From: Myxacorys almedinensis A
GTDB lineage: Bacteria; Cyanobacteriota; Cyanobacteriia; Leptolyngbyales; Leptolyngbyaceae
Length of the DNA: 64,000 bases
Reading direction: 5' to 3'
NCBI RefSeq assembly: GCF_010091945.1
Contig: NZ_WVIE01000004.1
Location: 62,001 to 126,000 of the forward strand
In this document: positions 28,454 to 37,654 of the stretch, piece after piece
How positions within the stretch are numbered: the first letter of the stretch is position 1
How the letters are laid out: the number at the start of each line of letters is the position of its first letter
Translations under genes and position numbers: made by a program
The notes under the pieces: model-generated
The model's database searches: none
What the model was told of the DNA's origin: nothing
The model's input: the letters and a program-made list of their open reading frames with translations, nothing else

Positions 28454-31400
28454 ATCAGCGTTACCCCCAAGACTTCAAGTTGTTGGTTGATCCAAGCTGT
28501 TGCTGCCGCTTCATCGATTTCGATCGCTTTTTCTACTCCTGTTTTAGCAATTTCCAGCAGTTGTTTGGATTGCTCCTGCGCTTTGCGGGATTCTCTGACC
28601 TTTTTTGTAATTTCCTGACGAGTAGATTCTTCCGGTAAGGTAATCGGAATACTTAACAGATCCTCAGTTGAAATTGATGGATACATACTGGCAGTGGTAT
28701 GAAGATCTAGAATTTCGCAAACGATGGGCGATCGCAAATAAATTAGTAAAACTTCTGGCTCAATTTTGGTTGGTTTGAGAACAGCAAAACCAGATGAGCA
28801 AATGTAGTTATTCTGCTCGGATTCAATTAAGGCTGAAAGTCTGCGGATAGGGCGAACCGTTGATGTGATCACATCGTTAGTTTTTACAATCCACTGCGCT
28901 CGACTGGGGGCTTCTTCCATCGCTACCATTTCGCTATTCGCAAAGCCTTCTCCGCTGAGATTGCCAATTTCGATATAGTTAAATTCGCCTTGTTTGTCGG
29001 GCTGAAACTTGCGCTTTGCTAGTGAGACAACATCCGCAATGCAAAGACCAGATTGACGCATAATTGCCATTACTTTTTGCTGTTTTGGCTGGTAATACTC
29101 AGCGTCGAGGCGATCGCTCGACAAAAAAGACTCAGCAAAACTCTTGACGGCAACGGTTTCTTCGGTAGGTTGCCAATCCTTCAAGCCAAGCTCCGACAAC
29201 AGCAAATCCTCAGCTTGGCTATATAAGCTTTTCGAGACTGATATAAGTTCCAGGTATTTAAGAGCGGCTTTTCTGATAACGTTCTGAAAATCTTGACTTG
29301 CTTTATATATTCTGACTTTTTTAACCCGGTCAAGCGTTAATTGGTACTGAATCGTCAACTCTCTTTGTCGAAGTAATTGTTGAAATCCAAAGTGACTTCT
29401 CAGAAAAATAAGCAGGTAATAAGGATCTACATTTCTAATCTTCTTAATTCCTAGTACAGTTCTTGAAAGAGCTACCAAATCATAGTCTTCTACTATACTT
29501 GTATGACAAGGTGAACCAACCTTTGTAATTATTAAATCGCCCTTCTCTAAGACATTGATTCCTTTACTTTCTTCAACAAATGAGAATGGTATTCTTTCAA
29601 ACAAGTCATCCTGATCCTGCGTAATCAAGGGATAATTAATGCAATCTACACATCTAATGAAAGGCGTGTCACCAAACTCATAAAGCTGAGTTGCCGCCGG
29701 ATAAAATGCACTAGCGACAAAATCACCTAAATTCTTTAGTGGCTTAGTTTCTCTTTGCTTGAGGGTTGCTTGAATTTTCAAACTGTCTTTCCAAAAGTAT
29801 TCCGCATCAAACCTGTCCCCTAAGTCAATCTCACTAAAGTTAACTGCTGCCGCTTCAAGCCCATCCATCAATCGCTGATACCTGACAGCATCAAACGGTG
29901 TCACGGATGGGCTGGGTTCAAAAAAACTAAGCTTCTCCTTTTTGGCAAACTCAATGAACGCTTCCGCAATGCCGTCTTCCGTCAGTCCTTCATGGTTATA
30001 CAAATCATGATCCACTACTAAATGACCGTGAATATCTTGCAAGAAGTCGCCTTCTACGCCCACCATTCGCTGCATCGGAGAAGGTGGCATCAATTCACTC
30101 AGTTCGTCATCAGGCGGTGAAGTAGAAGATGGAATTTTTCGCCAGATCTTATCTCCAGAATTATCCTTCCCCGACTTCCGCATCGTCGCAAAAAAGATGT
30201 TGTAGTCATCTTGTCGAGGGCAGAGTGCGCCCGCCTTTGGGTCGTCATTCCACTTCTGCACAAGCAGCACCGAAGTCTTCGTGCCTGTATGCGGCTTGAA
30301 TGTATTGCCATGCAGCCCCACTACTGACAGAATCCGGCAGCGTGACGCAATAAACTCTCGAATACTCTTATCCGATGAATTGTTAAAGCGTCCTTGGGGA
30401 AGCACGATCGCCATTCTTCCCCCCGGCTTCAAAAAATCCAGATTCCGCTCAATAAACAAAATGTCCCGCCCAACCTTGGTCTGCCATTTCCCATCTGGCT
30501 TTTTTGCCAAATCATAGCGGGCAATCATGCGCGGTTCCTTAATATCTCCTGCAAACGGCGGATTCGCCATCAACACATCAAACTGAAACTCTCGAAAGTC
30601 TTTACTCCCTTTTGGTCGCAACCGTTTCAGCCGTTTGAACCCAGCATTATAAACATCATCCCATTCCTCTTGTTCCGTCACTTCATTCCAGAGGTCATAG
30701 TCCAGCGTGTTCAAATGCAGCACATTCGTCTGACCATCCCCCGCAATCAGATTCAGCGTCCGCGCCACTCGCACCGCCTTTTCATCAAAGTCGATCGCAA
30801 ACACCTTCTCTTCTACATATTCATTGCACCGGGGCGGCTTGTCTTCCAACGAAAACAAATGACTCGCTTCCAAGCCCTCATCCGCCAAAATCTGCCGCCA
30901 CACATGGAAAATCGTATGCACCGGAAACCCCGATGACCCCGCCGCCGTGTCGATCATGTACTCATTCTCTTGCGGATTAAGCATCTTCACACACATATCA
31001 ATCACATAGCGCGGCGTGAAATATTGCCCCTTATCCCCCTTGCTGCTCTGATTGATCAAATACTCAAACGCTTCATCAATCACATCCAGGTTGGAGTTAA
31101 ATAGCTTCACGTTTTCCAACGACGACACACACACCGACAAGTGAGACGGCGTAAGGCTAATCTTGGCATCCTCACTAAACACCCCTTCCCACTTTTTCGT
31201 CGCCCCATCAAACAAATCCTGAATCTTGCTCTTGAGGGCAGCTTCCGTCTGTCCCGTATTGCGAAACTCCAGAGAGCGAGTCTTGCGACGATTGCCCTGC
31301 CCGGAATACCACTCGTCATAGAGCTTGGTGAAAATCAGCTTAAACAATTCCTCAAACACATCCACCCCAGCATTCGCCAGCACCTCATCTTCCATTTCTT

Positions 31401-31785
31401 CGATCAAGGTCTTGAGCGATTTGTTCTCCTTAACCAACTTGTCATTGGCAATCAAGTCTTCTAGCGTGAACTTGATCTGGAGAATATCCGCCAGAGTTTG
31501 ATTGACATTAGGCAGACCCGGAATATCTTCAAAATAATTAGGGTCTTTGCGCTGGTAATAGGAGATTTGATCACCATTCGTCCAAACGGCGATCGGCGCA
31601 CCCGTCGCATTGCAGTAAGAGCGAAGCTGATCTTTTCCATCCTTCAGCTTTGGCTTCTTCAACTCCACAATCATGTAAACCGTGTTAGGACGATCTTTGT
31701 CCATCACCACAATGTCTGCCCGCTTCACCTCTCGCCCAAAGTTCACTCCATACTCAACCTGAATGCGATCGAGGGGATAATGCAA
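28450..31785 (-). CDS. single-chain restriction-modification protein (nuclease + N6 DNA methyltransferase + two target recognition domains)
   Basis: The uninterrupted frame encodes 1111 residues. Residues 5-80 form an HsdR-N-like PD-(D/E)xK domain with D24, E41 and K43 (RADIVV ... MIVELKKPK). Residues 140-560 are an N6-adenine methyltransferase: motif I DTAAGSSGF (279-287), motif IV NPPF (408-411). From about 655 there are two HsdS-type target recognition domains, each opened by a DAEY motif (RFDAEYFWKDSL, RLDAEYYQPKQQ). This R-M-S order resembles type IIG enzymes rather than three-subunit type I, and no separate hsdR or hsdS is near. The first 69 codons are in a frameshifted segment upstream. 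Confidence 0.85.
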   Translation of the reverse strand: MHYPLDRIQVEYGVNFGREVKRADIVVMDKDRPNTVYMIVELKKPKLKDGKDQLRSYCNATGAPIAVWTNGDQISYYQRKDPNYFEDIPGLPNVNQTLADILQIKFTLEDLIANDKLVKENKSLKTLIEEMEDEVLANAGVDVFEELFKLIFTKLYDEWYSGQGNRRKTRSLEFRNTGQTEAALKSKIQDLFDGATKKWEGVFSEDAKISLTPSHLSVCVSSLENVKLFNSNLDVIDEAFEYLINQSSKGDKGQYFTPRYVIDMCVKMLNPQENEYMIDTAAGSSGFPVHTIFHVWRQILADEGLEASHLFSLEDKPPRCNEYVEEKVFAIDFDEKAVRVARTLNLIAGDGQTNVLHLNTLDYDLWNEVTEQEEWDDVYNAGFKRLKRLRPKGSKDFREFQFDVLMANPPFAGDIKEPRMIARYDLAKKPDGKWQTKVGRDILFIERNLDFLKPGGRMAIVLPQGRFNNSSDKSIREFIASRCRILSVVGLHGNTFKPHTGTKTSVLLVQKWNDDPKAGALCPRQDDYNIFFATMRKSGKDNSGDKIWRKIPSSTSPPDDELSELMPPSPMQRMVGVEGDFLQDIHGHLVVDHDLYNHEGLTEDGIAEAFIEFAKKEKLSFFEPSPSVTPFDAVRYQRLMDGLEAAAVNFSEIDLGDRFDAEYFWKDSLKIQATLKQRETKPLKNLGDFVASAFYPAATQLYEFGDTPFIRCVDCINYPLITQDQDDLFERIPFSFVEESKGINVLEKGDLIITKVGSPCHTSIVEDYDLVALSRTVLGIKKIRNVDPYYLLIFLRSHFGFQQLLRQRELTIQYQLTLDRVKKVRIYKASQDFQNVIRKAALKYLELISVSKSLYSQAEDLLLSELGLKDWQPTEETVAVKSFAESFLSSDRLDAEYYQPKQQKVMAIMRQSGLCIADVVSLAKRKFQPDKQGEFNYIEIGNLSGEGFANSEMVAMEEAPSRAQWIVKTNDVITSTVRPIRRLSALIESEQNNYICSSGFAVLKPTKIEPEVLLIYLRSPIVCEILDLHTTASMYPSISTEDLLSIPITLPEESTRQEITKKVRESRKAQEQSKQLLEIAKTGVEKAIEIDEAAATAWINQQLEVLGVTLI

Positions 31786-31992
31786 GCGGATCGGTCAAGA
31801 CCCGTAGATATAACTGTCGAATCGCCTCCTCTGGTGTCAGCTTAATTGCCTTTTGCCGCACCAGACAAACCGTGTGGGGAACATCACCTTGGTCGGCTTC
31901 AGGGTAATTGCCTTCTCTAATTGCTCAATCTCAGCAGTCGTAAACTGCGACAGTTTATAGTTCGAGTCTTTGAGGATGTCGGCTAGGTTCAT
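31786..31992 (-). pseudogene. frameshifted 5' end of the restriction-modification gene
   Basis: Minus-strand translation from the ATG at 31992 gives MNLADILKDSNYKLSQFTTA and continues to LKPTK, typical of the family N-terminus, then runs into a stop. Reading resumes in another frame as DVPHTVCLVRQKAIKLTPEE ... RQLYLRVLTD, and the original frame returns at RLHYPLDRIQVEYG, where the long ORF begins. The pattern needs one missing base near 31880 and one extra base near 31792. The net frame is restored, so about 29 codons lie between the two lesions. Either the gene is decayed at the 5' end or the assembly has two indels. Confidence 0.8.
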
Positions 31993-32119
31993 CAGGCGCT
32001 ACAGGCTCTATAGAAAGGCTTAGTCAGGTATAGAGTGTAGCGCTATGTGGAAACCGACTGATAGGTTTTCTTAATATTTTGATGGCAATTCCCCAAAGGG
32101 GAGGCTCTGCTAACCCTTA

Positions 32120-32317
32120 CTAAGAGACTTTGAGAATCATTTCCTTCTCGACAACCGCAAAACGACTTAGTGCCCAATACTGGCAGATTGCTGTCAAGTA
32201 CCGCCCCCACCAAGGGCTTGCGGCATAACTACTTAGTAGCAGGACTGCACTCAAGGGGTCAGTTCCAAACCAGCGTTGCTCTATCGTCTGCCTGAACGAG
32301 TCGATCGACTGCATCAA
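32120..32317 (-). CDS. uncertain small ORF, 65 aa
   Basis: A minus-strand frame starting ATG at 32317 in the 42-bp repeat region. The C-terminal part (AVLLLSSYAASPWWGRYLTA, SRFAVVEKEMILKVS) is protein-like, but the N-terminus falls in the repeat. No ribosome binding site or known family. It may be chance. Confidence 0.2.
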   Translation of the reverse strand: MMQSIDSFRQTIEQRWFGTDPLSAVLLLSSYAASPWWGRYLTAICQYWALSRFAVVEKEMILKVS

Positions 32318-32416
32318 CTAGGGAATCTACTGAATGAACGAGTTAATAGACCGCATTGACTGAGGAAGATACTGCCTGGACGAGTCGATCGACTGCATCG
32401 ACTAGGGAAGTTACTG
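32291..32416. repeat. 42-bp tandem repeat, three copies
   Basis: ACGAG anchors recur at 32296, 32338 and 32380, exactly 42 bases apart, with CGATCGACTGCATC and TACTGA common to the flanking copies. On the minus strand one frame reads as a heptad-like repeat (LVDAVDRLVQAVSS) interrupted by a stop in the middle copy. Upstream of trpB. Confidence 0.75.
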
Positions 32417-32649
32417 AATCGTGGCAGGGATGGAGTGAACGGACAGGGCGATTGGCGCACAGGGCGACTTCAAAGACAGTGGCTTGGAGTGGCTTGGCTT
32501 TGCTCCGAAGCATCGCCTCCTTACTGTTGCGTTTCCGATTTCGAGGGATCTGCTGAAGCATTTGTAGCAACGATGAATTGATTTGATCGCACTCCAATTC
32601 TGCGCTCAGTCTCGATACAATAAAAGCTGTACTTTACTGGGTTCAGACT

Positions 32650-33894
32650 GTGACGACTACACCGCTTTCTCCTAACCAAAACCGTGTCTCTTCTGAAAAT
32701 CGCCCCGATGCACTTGGAAGATTTGGTAAGTTTGGCGGTAAGTATGTTCCTGAAACCCTCATGCCTGCTCTGACAGAGCTAGAGCTAGCCTATCAGCACT
32801 ACAGCCAAGATCCAAGCTTTCAAGCAGAACTTGGAGGACTACTCCGCGATTATGTGGGGCGTCCGAGTCCTCTCTATTTTGCAGAACGGTTGACCGCGCA
32901 CTATGCTCGACCCGATGGCACCGGCGCACAGATTTATCTCAAGCGAGAAGATTTAAACCACACGGGCGCTCACAAGATCAACAATGCGATCGCGCAAGCG
33001 CTCTTAGCCAAACGCATGGGCAAACCGCGTATCATTGCTGAAACCGGAGCCGGACAGCATGGCGTCGCCACGGCAACCGTGTGCGCTCGATTTGGCATAC
33101 AGTGTGTGATTTATATGGGCGTCCACGACATGGAACGGCAAGCCCTCAATGTGTTTCGGATGCGGTTGATGGGGGCAGAAGTGTGCCCTGTAGAGTCGGG
33201 CACAGGTACGCTCAAAGATGCCACGTCTGAAGCAATTCGTGATTGGGTCACGAATGTTGAAACTACACACTACATTCTCGGTTCTGTGGCGGGTCCTCAT
33301 CCTTACCCGATGATCGTGCGAGATTTTCACGCCATGATTGGGGCAGAAACTCGCGCCCAGTGTCAGGAAAAGTGGGGTGGTTTGCCAGATATTTTGCTGG
33401 CGTGTGTGGGCGGTGGCTCTAACGCGATGGGATTATTTCATGAGTTTATGGGAGAAGCCACCGTCCGGCTAATTGGGGTAGAAGCGGCAGGGCACGGCGT
33501 TGAGACCGCTAAACATGCAGCAACTCTGACAAAGGGGCGAGTTGGCGTATTGCATGGTGCGATGAGCTATCTGCTGCAAGATGAAGAGGGTCAGGTGATT
33601 GAGCCGCATTCCATCAGTGCTGGGCTAGACTATCCGGGCGTTGGCCCTGAACACAGCTACCTGATGGAAACGGCACGGGCAGAGTATTATGCAGTGACCG
33701 ATGAGCAGGCGCTAACTGCGTTTCAAAGGTTGTCGCAGTTAGAAGGGATCATTCCAGCCCTAGAGACTGCCCATGCGATCGCTTATCTTGATACTCTCTG
33801 CCCTCAACTTACGGGCAGCCCTCGCATCGTGATCAACTGCTCAGGTCGAGGCGACAAAGACGTGCTGAGCGTTTCTAGATTGCTAGAGTCCTAA
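32650..33894 (+). CDS. trpB: tryptophan synthase beta subunit TrpB
   Basis: PLP enzyme joining indole and serine. It has the PLP-Lys in [18 protein letters not shown], the conserved [17 protein letters not shown] and the phosphate-binding [10 protein letters not shown]. At 414 residues it has the normal length with a short variable N-terminus. The start is GTG at 32650, the first candidate before the conserved [19 protein letters not shown]. It is a TrpB1-type protein expected to work with TrpA, which is not in the window. Confidence 0.97.
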   Translation: MTTTPLSPNQNRVSSENRPDALGRFGKFGGKYVPETLMPALTELELAYQHYSQDPSFQAELGGLLRDYVGRPSPLYFAERLTAHYARPDGTGAQIYLKREDLNHTGAHKINNAIAQALLAKRMGKPRIIAETGAGQHGVATATVCARFGIQCVIYMGVHDMERQALNVFRMRLMGAEVCPVESGTGTLKDATSEAIRDWVTNVETTHYILGSVAGPHPYPMIVRDFHAMIGAETRAQCQEKWGGLPDILLACVGGGSNAMGLFHEFMGEATVRLIGVEAAGHGVETAKHAATLTKGRVGVLHGAMSYLLQDEEGQVIEPHSISAGLDYPGVGPEHSYLMETARAEYYAVTDEQALTAFQRLSQLEGIIPALETAHAIAYLDTLCPQLTGSPRIVINCSGRGDKDVLSVSRLLES

Positions 33895-33920
33895 TCGAAT
33901 CGATAACAAGCGCGACTCAG

Positions 33921-34175
33921 TTAAAGCTCTGACTTCGTATCAGGCGCGATCGTGGTGCCATCGATGCCAACCGAAACCTGATTGTCTTTGATCAAATCGC
34001 TCAATTCATTGAACTCAATCCGCATATCGTTGCAAGCTTTTTCGAGTTCTGCCCGAAAGGTGTTGAGGTCGCTGCCATAGCCACACAAATTGGCGGCAGT
34101 TTCAACACCTTGCTTGGCATTGGCTCTAGCACAATCGACCAGATCGGTGCCGTGGAGGGGTGTTGGAGAAGCCAT
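33921..34175 (-). CDS. conserved cyanobacterial hypothetical protein, 84 aa
   Basis: A small soluble helical protein (TPLHGTDLVDCARANAKQGV, YGSDLNTFRAELEKACND, FNELSDLIKDNQ) with two Cys near DCARANA and NLCGYG. I have seen this pattern as an unnamed cyanobacterial family but know no function. It is convergent with trpB, 27 bases apart. Confidence 0.7.
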   Translation of the reverse strand: MASPTPLHGTDLVDCARANAKQGVETAANLCGYGSDLNTFRAELEKACNDMRIEFNELSDLIKDNQVSVGIDGTTIAPDTKSEL

Positions 34176-34348
34176 AGGTTTCTACTCTCGACTCAATTTA
34201 CTTGCCATCTAGTATTGAGGAAGAAGGCGCGATCGCACGACCTGCTTTTGGCGGATCAAACCTCTTCCGGAGGGATGAAGGGTACACAAAAGGTCTGGAA
34301 TCAGATCGCCTCCCAGACGCTTCTGCATTGACCGAGGCTCAAAGGTTT

Positions 34349-35218
34349 TTAAGCGCTTGCCATTGCGGGTTCACGCATCATCAATGCCAGGGGATCAGCA
34401 ACACCAGAGCCGTAAACCTCGCAAGAATTATTCGGACTCTCGATCAGCTTTACCTTAAAAAGCTGTGCCCCGATCGCGCCAATCGGTGTTTCCAGCAAAT
34501 CGCGAATGTGAACCGCAATATTTTCTGCGGTTGGAACGACGTGCTCAAAGTAGGCAATATCTTTGTTCAAAAACGTGTGATCAAACGGTTCGACAACAAA
34601 ATCATCCACGGCTTTTTGAAATGCCACCAGATCAGCGATCATGCCCGTGCGCGGATCGATGTCGCCTTTGATCGTGACTTCGAGATGGTAATTATGCCCA
34701 TGACCGTTGGGACGAGCGCATTTGCCATAAATTTCACAATTTTCCTCAAAGCTCAAATCAGGGCGAGCCAAGCGATGAGCGGCACTAAAATGTGTACTAA
34801 TAGTCAGATAAGCTTCCATGGTGTTTCCTAAGTAGTCAGCCCAAAGTTCAGGATGTTCGTAAAGGCGAATGCGAACGATCGGTAGATCGGCGCTAAGCCG
34901 ATGCCAAATCGATCGCGCAATATTCTCTGTAGTTGGCAGGGTTTCCTGAAACTCTGTCCAAGCCTCGTTAAGAAATGAAAAATCTAGCTGGCTCGTCACT
35001 TCTTTGTTGATGACATGCTTTACCTCTGAAAGATTAAGCACCATGCCATAGTCGTCGAGATCGCCCAACATCGAAACGTAGAGAACATAGTTATGCCCAT
35101 GCCCTGGATAGCGGGCGCAGGCTCCAAATCGTTCAAAATTTTCTGCCTCGCTCATCTCTGGTAGATAGTACTGATGACTTGCTGAAAACTGAGCGCGGCG
35201 ATCGATGATACATTTCAT
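34349..35218 (-). CDS. 6-carboxytetrahydropterin synthase/PTPS-like protein with two domains
   Basis: A 289-residue protein containing two consecutive PTPS (QueD) domains. Domain 1 (residues 1-135): His in FSASHQYY, CARYPGHGHNYVL with Cys and the HxH zinc ligands. Domain 2 (135-280): FSAAHRL, CARPNGHGHNYHLEV, then PTAENIAVHI. Both halves keep the three zinc His and the Cys of the active site, so both may be active. Classical QueD is about 120 residues and hexameric. The reaction would be 7,8-dihydroneopterin triphosphate to 6-carboxytetrahydropterin (queuosine) or 6-pyruvoyltetrahydropterin (biopterin); the choice cannot be made here. Confidence 0.88.
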   Translation of the reverse strand: MKCIIDRRAQFSASHQYYLPEMSEAENFERFGACARYPGHGHNYVLYVSMLGDLDDYGMVLNLSEVKHVINKEVTSQLDFSFLNEAWTEFQETLPTTENIARSIWHRLSADLPIVRIRLYEHPELWADYLGNTMEAYLTISTHFSAAHRLARPDLSFEENCEIYGKCARPNGHGHNYHLEVTIKGDIDPRTGMIADLVAFQKAVDDFVVEPFDHTFLNKDIAYFEHVVPTAENIAVHIRDLLETPIGAIGAQLFKVKLIESPNNSCEVYGSGVADPLALMMREPAMASA

Positions 35219-35531
35219 ACAGGTTAGGAAAGAGCGCAGAATGCTGAGAGTACGAGATAAAATTTCGGACAGGAAATATTAAGTTTGTTGAACTTACTTC
35301 TTTAGAATACCGAAATAATTTACAACTCGCGATCTGTCGTTCAGCCTTTAAGGCAAAGGTATCCGAATTAAAGCGATTTGTTGACATTTGCAAGACGTTG
35401 ACCACCAATCGCTCTTGCTCAACCCTGATGAAGAAGAGCGATCGCGGTTGTTGTCTTAAAGCAATACACTAAGCCAGTTCTAAAGCACTGCTCTAAAGCA
35501 CCACTATTCATGTCTCTCAGAGATTTGTTTC

Positions 35532-35662
35532 ATACCAAATTAATCCGTAAATGCTAGAGACGTGCGACCTCCCCCAATCTCTTCTGAGCCAGGAGGGGAG
35601 CCGGAAAGTCCCTCCTGCTGACCAAGGGGGGATGCCGTAGGCAGGGGGGTCGAGGATCTGTC
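35532..35662 (+). repeat. MITE-like dispersed repeat, copy 1
   Basis: Starts ATACCAAATTAATCCGTAAA and runs through GCGACCTCCCCCAA, a CCTCCT/AGGAGG-rich hairpin region, CCAAGGGGGGATGCC and CGAGGATCTGTCGC. The same series occurs in reverse complement at 59630-59782, with about four bases in five alike over most of it. Its right terminal inverted repeat is missing here. It lies in the 680-base gap between the QueD-like gene and the YkvA gene, where no other gene is supported. Confidence 0.8.
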
Positions 35663-35899
35663 GCCGCGATCGCTACCAATTAATGCACGTAGGTTGGAAT
35701 CGTTTGAGCCGGGTGTATCACAGCATCCTGCACTTTAGATACAAGTACGTGATGACCAACCTTTTTCTCTTATGCTGCTTTGCTGTTACTCCAATTAAAC
35801 CCCGGCATACGGTCTATACCACTTCTTTCGACAGTTTTCCACACCAGACTTCTCTGCAACAATTTGGCATGATAAAACCATAAGGTGAAGGAAAAAACT

Positions 35900-36190
35900 A
35901 TGAAAGTCCCGTTTTACGATTGGTATCGCAATACGATTCGCAACTCTCAGTATCGCTGGTTAATCATTTTTGGCACGCTTGCCTATATTCTTAGCCCGAT
36001 CGATTTGTTGCCCGACTTTATTCCGCTAATTGGTCAAATTGATGACACCGTAGTTCTGGGCTTGCTGATTGCTGAACTATCTACCGCCATGTTTGACCGA
36101 CTTAAGGCACAGAAGACCACAGAGGTTGCCACAGTAGATGGAGTTGCATCGTCTGATACGGTAGATGTCAATGCAACTAAGGTCGGTTAA
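35900..36190 (+). CDS. YkvA family (DUF1232) protein
   Basis: About 96 residues from the ATG at 35900, preceded by AAGGTGAAGG. The DUF1232 core is ILSPIDLLPDFIPLIGQIDD, which sits between two hydrophobic helices (YRWLIIFGTLAYILSP, VVLGLLIAELSTAMF). A GTG at 35885 would add five residues. A small membrane protein of unknown role, widespread in bacteria. A terminator-like hairpin follows. Confidence 0.85.
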   Translation: MKVPFYDWYRNTIRNSQYRWLIIFGTLAYILSPIDLLPDFIPLIGQIDDTVVLGLLIAELSTAMFDRLKAQKTTEVATVDGVASSDTVDVNATKVG

Positions 36191-36226
36191 GCAAGGTTGA
36201 ATCGTTATCGTGAATGGTGGTGTATG

Positions 36227-36256
36227 GAGGCGTGCACAAAGCGCCTCTTTGCTTTT
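36227..36256 (+). terminator. probable terminator after the YkvA gene
   Basis: GAGGCG (36227-36232) pairs with CGCCTC (36242-36247) around a 9-base loop, followed by TTTGCTTTT. The T-run is interrupted, so strength is uncertain. Confidence 0.6.
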
Positions 36257-36344
36257 AAACCTCTTTGCCGTTAAATAAACTTAGTCCCATCTCTCTGCAA
36301 TATTGGTTTGAGAAGTTTGTCAGGGTTGCGCTTGATCGGCAGTC

Positions 36345-36510
36345 AGCAAAATCTAATAAGCTATAAGCAAAATCTAATGTTGAGTAGGCAAAACTTGATT
36401 TAGACTAAGCAAAATCTAGTTTCGAGTCAGCAAAATCTAATTTCGAGTCAACAAAACTTGATTTAGGCTAAGCAAAATCTAATTTCGAGTCAGCAAAATC
36501 AATTAAAAGC
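36345..36510. repeat. 21-bp tandem repeat array, about eight copies
   Basis: Units AGCAAAATCTAATTTCGAGTC and variants begin at 36345, 36366, 36387, 36408, 36429, 36450, 36471 and a partial one at 36492. Two classes alternate: ...ATCTAATTTCGAGTC and ...ACTTGATTTAGGCTA. Stops are present in every plus-strand frame, so it is not coding now. It fills the gap before the aldo/keto reductase gene. Confidence 0.9.
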
Positions 36511-36620
36511 AATTGCTTATTCTATTAGCATTCTGCAAAACCGATTTGACAGCCTGCTAGTTTGCCAACAAAGGCGCGATCGGCGTCAACTCTATCGGCT
36601 CGCACCTCTCCAAAACCTTT

Positions 36621-37640
36621 ATGCCCTTACCTGAAGCCAGTCAATTTCAATTTACCCCCGATCTTAAAATTTGCCGAGTTCTAAACGGGATGTGGCAAGT
36701 GTCAGGGGCACATGGTGGAATCGATCGGCGTAAAGCGATCGCCGCAATGTTTGACTACATCGACGCTGGGTTCACAACGTGGGATCTTGCAGATCATTAC
36801 GGACCTGCTGAAGATTTTATCGGCGAATTTCGGAAACAGTTTGCTAAGGCTCGTGGCGAAGCAGCGCTCAGTTCCATACAAGCGTTTACAAAGTGGGTTC
36901 CTCGCCCCGGTCGCATGACTCGAAAACTTGTTGAAGACAATATCAATATCTCACGGCGACGAATGGGAGTAGAAACCTTAGACCTGTTGCAATTTCATTG
37001 GTGGGATTATCAAGATAAAAACTATTTAGAAGCGCTAAAGTATCTGGCAGAGCTTCAGCAAGACGGAAAAATTAAACACTTAGCCCTAACAAACTTTGAT
37101 ACCGATCATCTTGAAATAATTGTCGATTCTGGTATCAAGATTGTCTCCAATCAAGTTCAGTTTTCGTTAGTAGATCAGCGCCCCAGTTCACGCATGGCAA
37201 GATTCTGTGAGAACAACACTATTCATCTGCTAGCCTATGGCACTGCCTGTGGTGGATTGTTGTCTGAGCGATTTTTAAAGATGCCAGAACCCGGAAATGC
37301 CGGACTCACAACTGCCTCTCTGAGAAAGTACAAAAATATGATCGCGCTGTGGGGCGGTTGGGATCTATTTCAACACTTGCTAGCGGTCTTAGAACGGATT
37401 GCTAAGAAACATGGTGTGAGCATTACAAATGTAGCTGTTCGATATGTGTTAGAACGTCCCGCAGTAGCAGGCGCGATCGTAGGAACGCGGCTCGGCGTTT
37501 CAGAGCATATTCAAGAAACGGCTAGAGTGTTTAACATGGCTTTGGATGAAGACGACTACGCGCAGATTCAAGACATTACCGCGCGATCGCGCAACTTACA
37601 TCAAGCGATCGGTGACTGCGGCGACGAATACCGACGGTAG
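36621..37640 (+). CDS. aldo/keto reductase
   Basis: A 339-residue NADPH-dependent oxidoreductase with a TIM-barrel fold. The catalytic Asp and Tyr are in TTWDLADHYGPAEDFIG, the Lys in AFTKWVPRPG, the His in LLQFHWWDYQD. The nucleotide-binding C-terminus includes AGAIVGTRLGVSEH. Substrate unknown. The start ATG at 36621 has no clear ribosome binding site. Confidence 0.92.
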   Translation: MPLPEASQFQFTPDLKICRVLNGMWQVSGAHGGIDRRKAIAAMFDYIDAGFTTWDLADHYGPAEDFIGEFRKQFAKARGEAALSSIQAFTKWVPRPGRMTRKLVEDNINISRRRMGVETLDLLQFHWWDYQDKNYLEALKYLAELQQDGKIKHLALTNFDTDHLEIIVDSGIKIVSNQVQFSLVDQRPSSRMARFCENNTIHLLAYGTACGGLLSERFLKMPEPGNAGLTTASLRKYKNMIALWGGWDLFQHLLAVLERIAKKHGVSITNVAVRYVLERPAVAGAIVGTRLGVSEHIQETARVFNMALDEDDYAQIQDITARSRNLHQAIGDCGDEYRR

Positions 37641-37654
37641 CTTTTGCACTCCAA

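Noticed and set aside
28450-31785. Plain type I HsdM
   Set aside because: It has an N-terminal PD-(D/E)xK domain and two C-terminal recognition domains, so it is more than a modification subunit.
35683-35883. 66-codon plus-strand frame upstream of the YkvA gene
   Set aside because: No family and no good start; it lies in repeat-flanking sequence.
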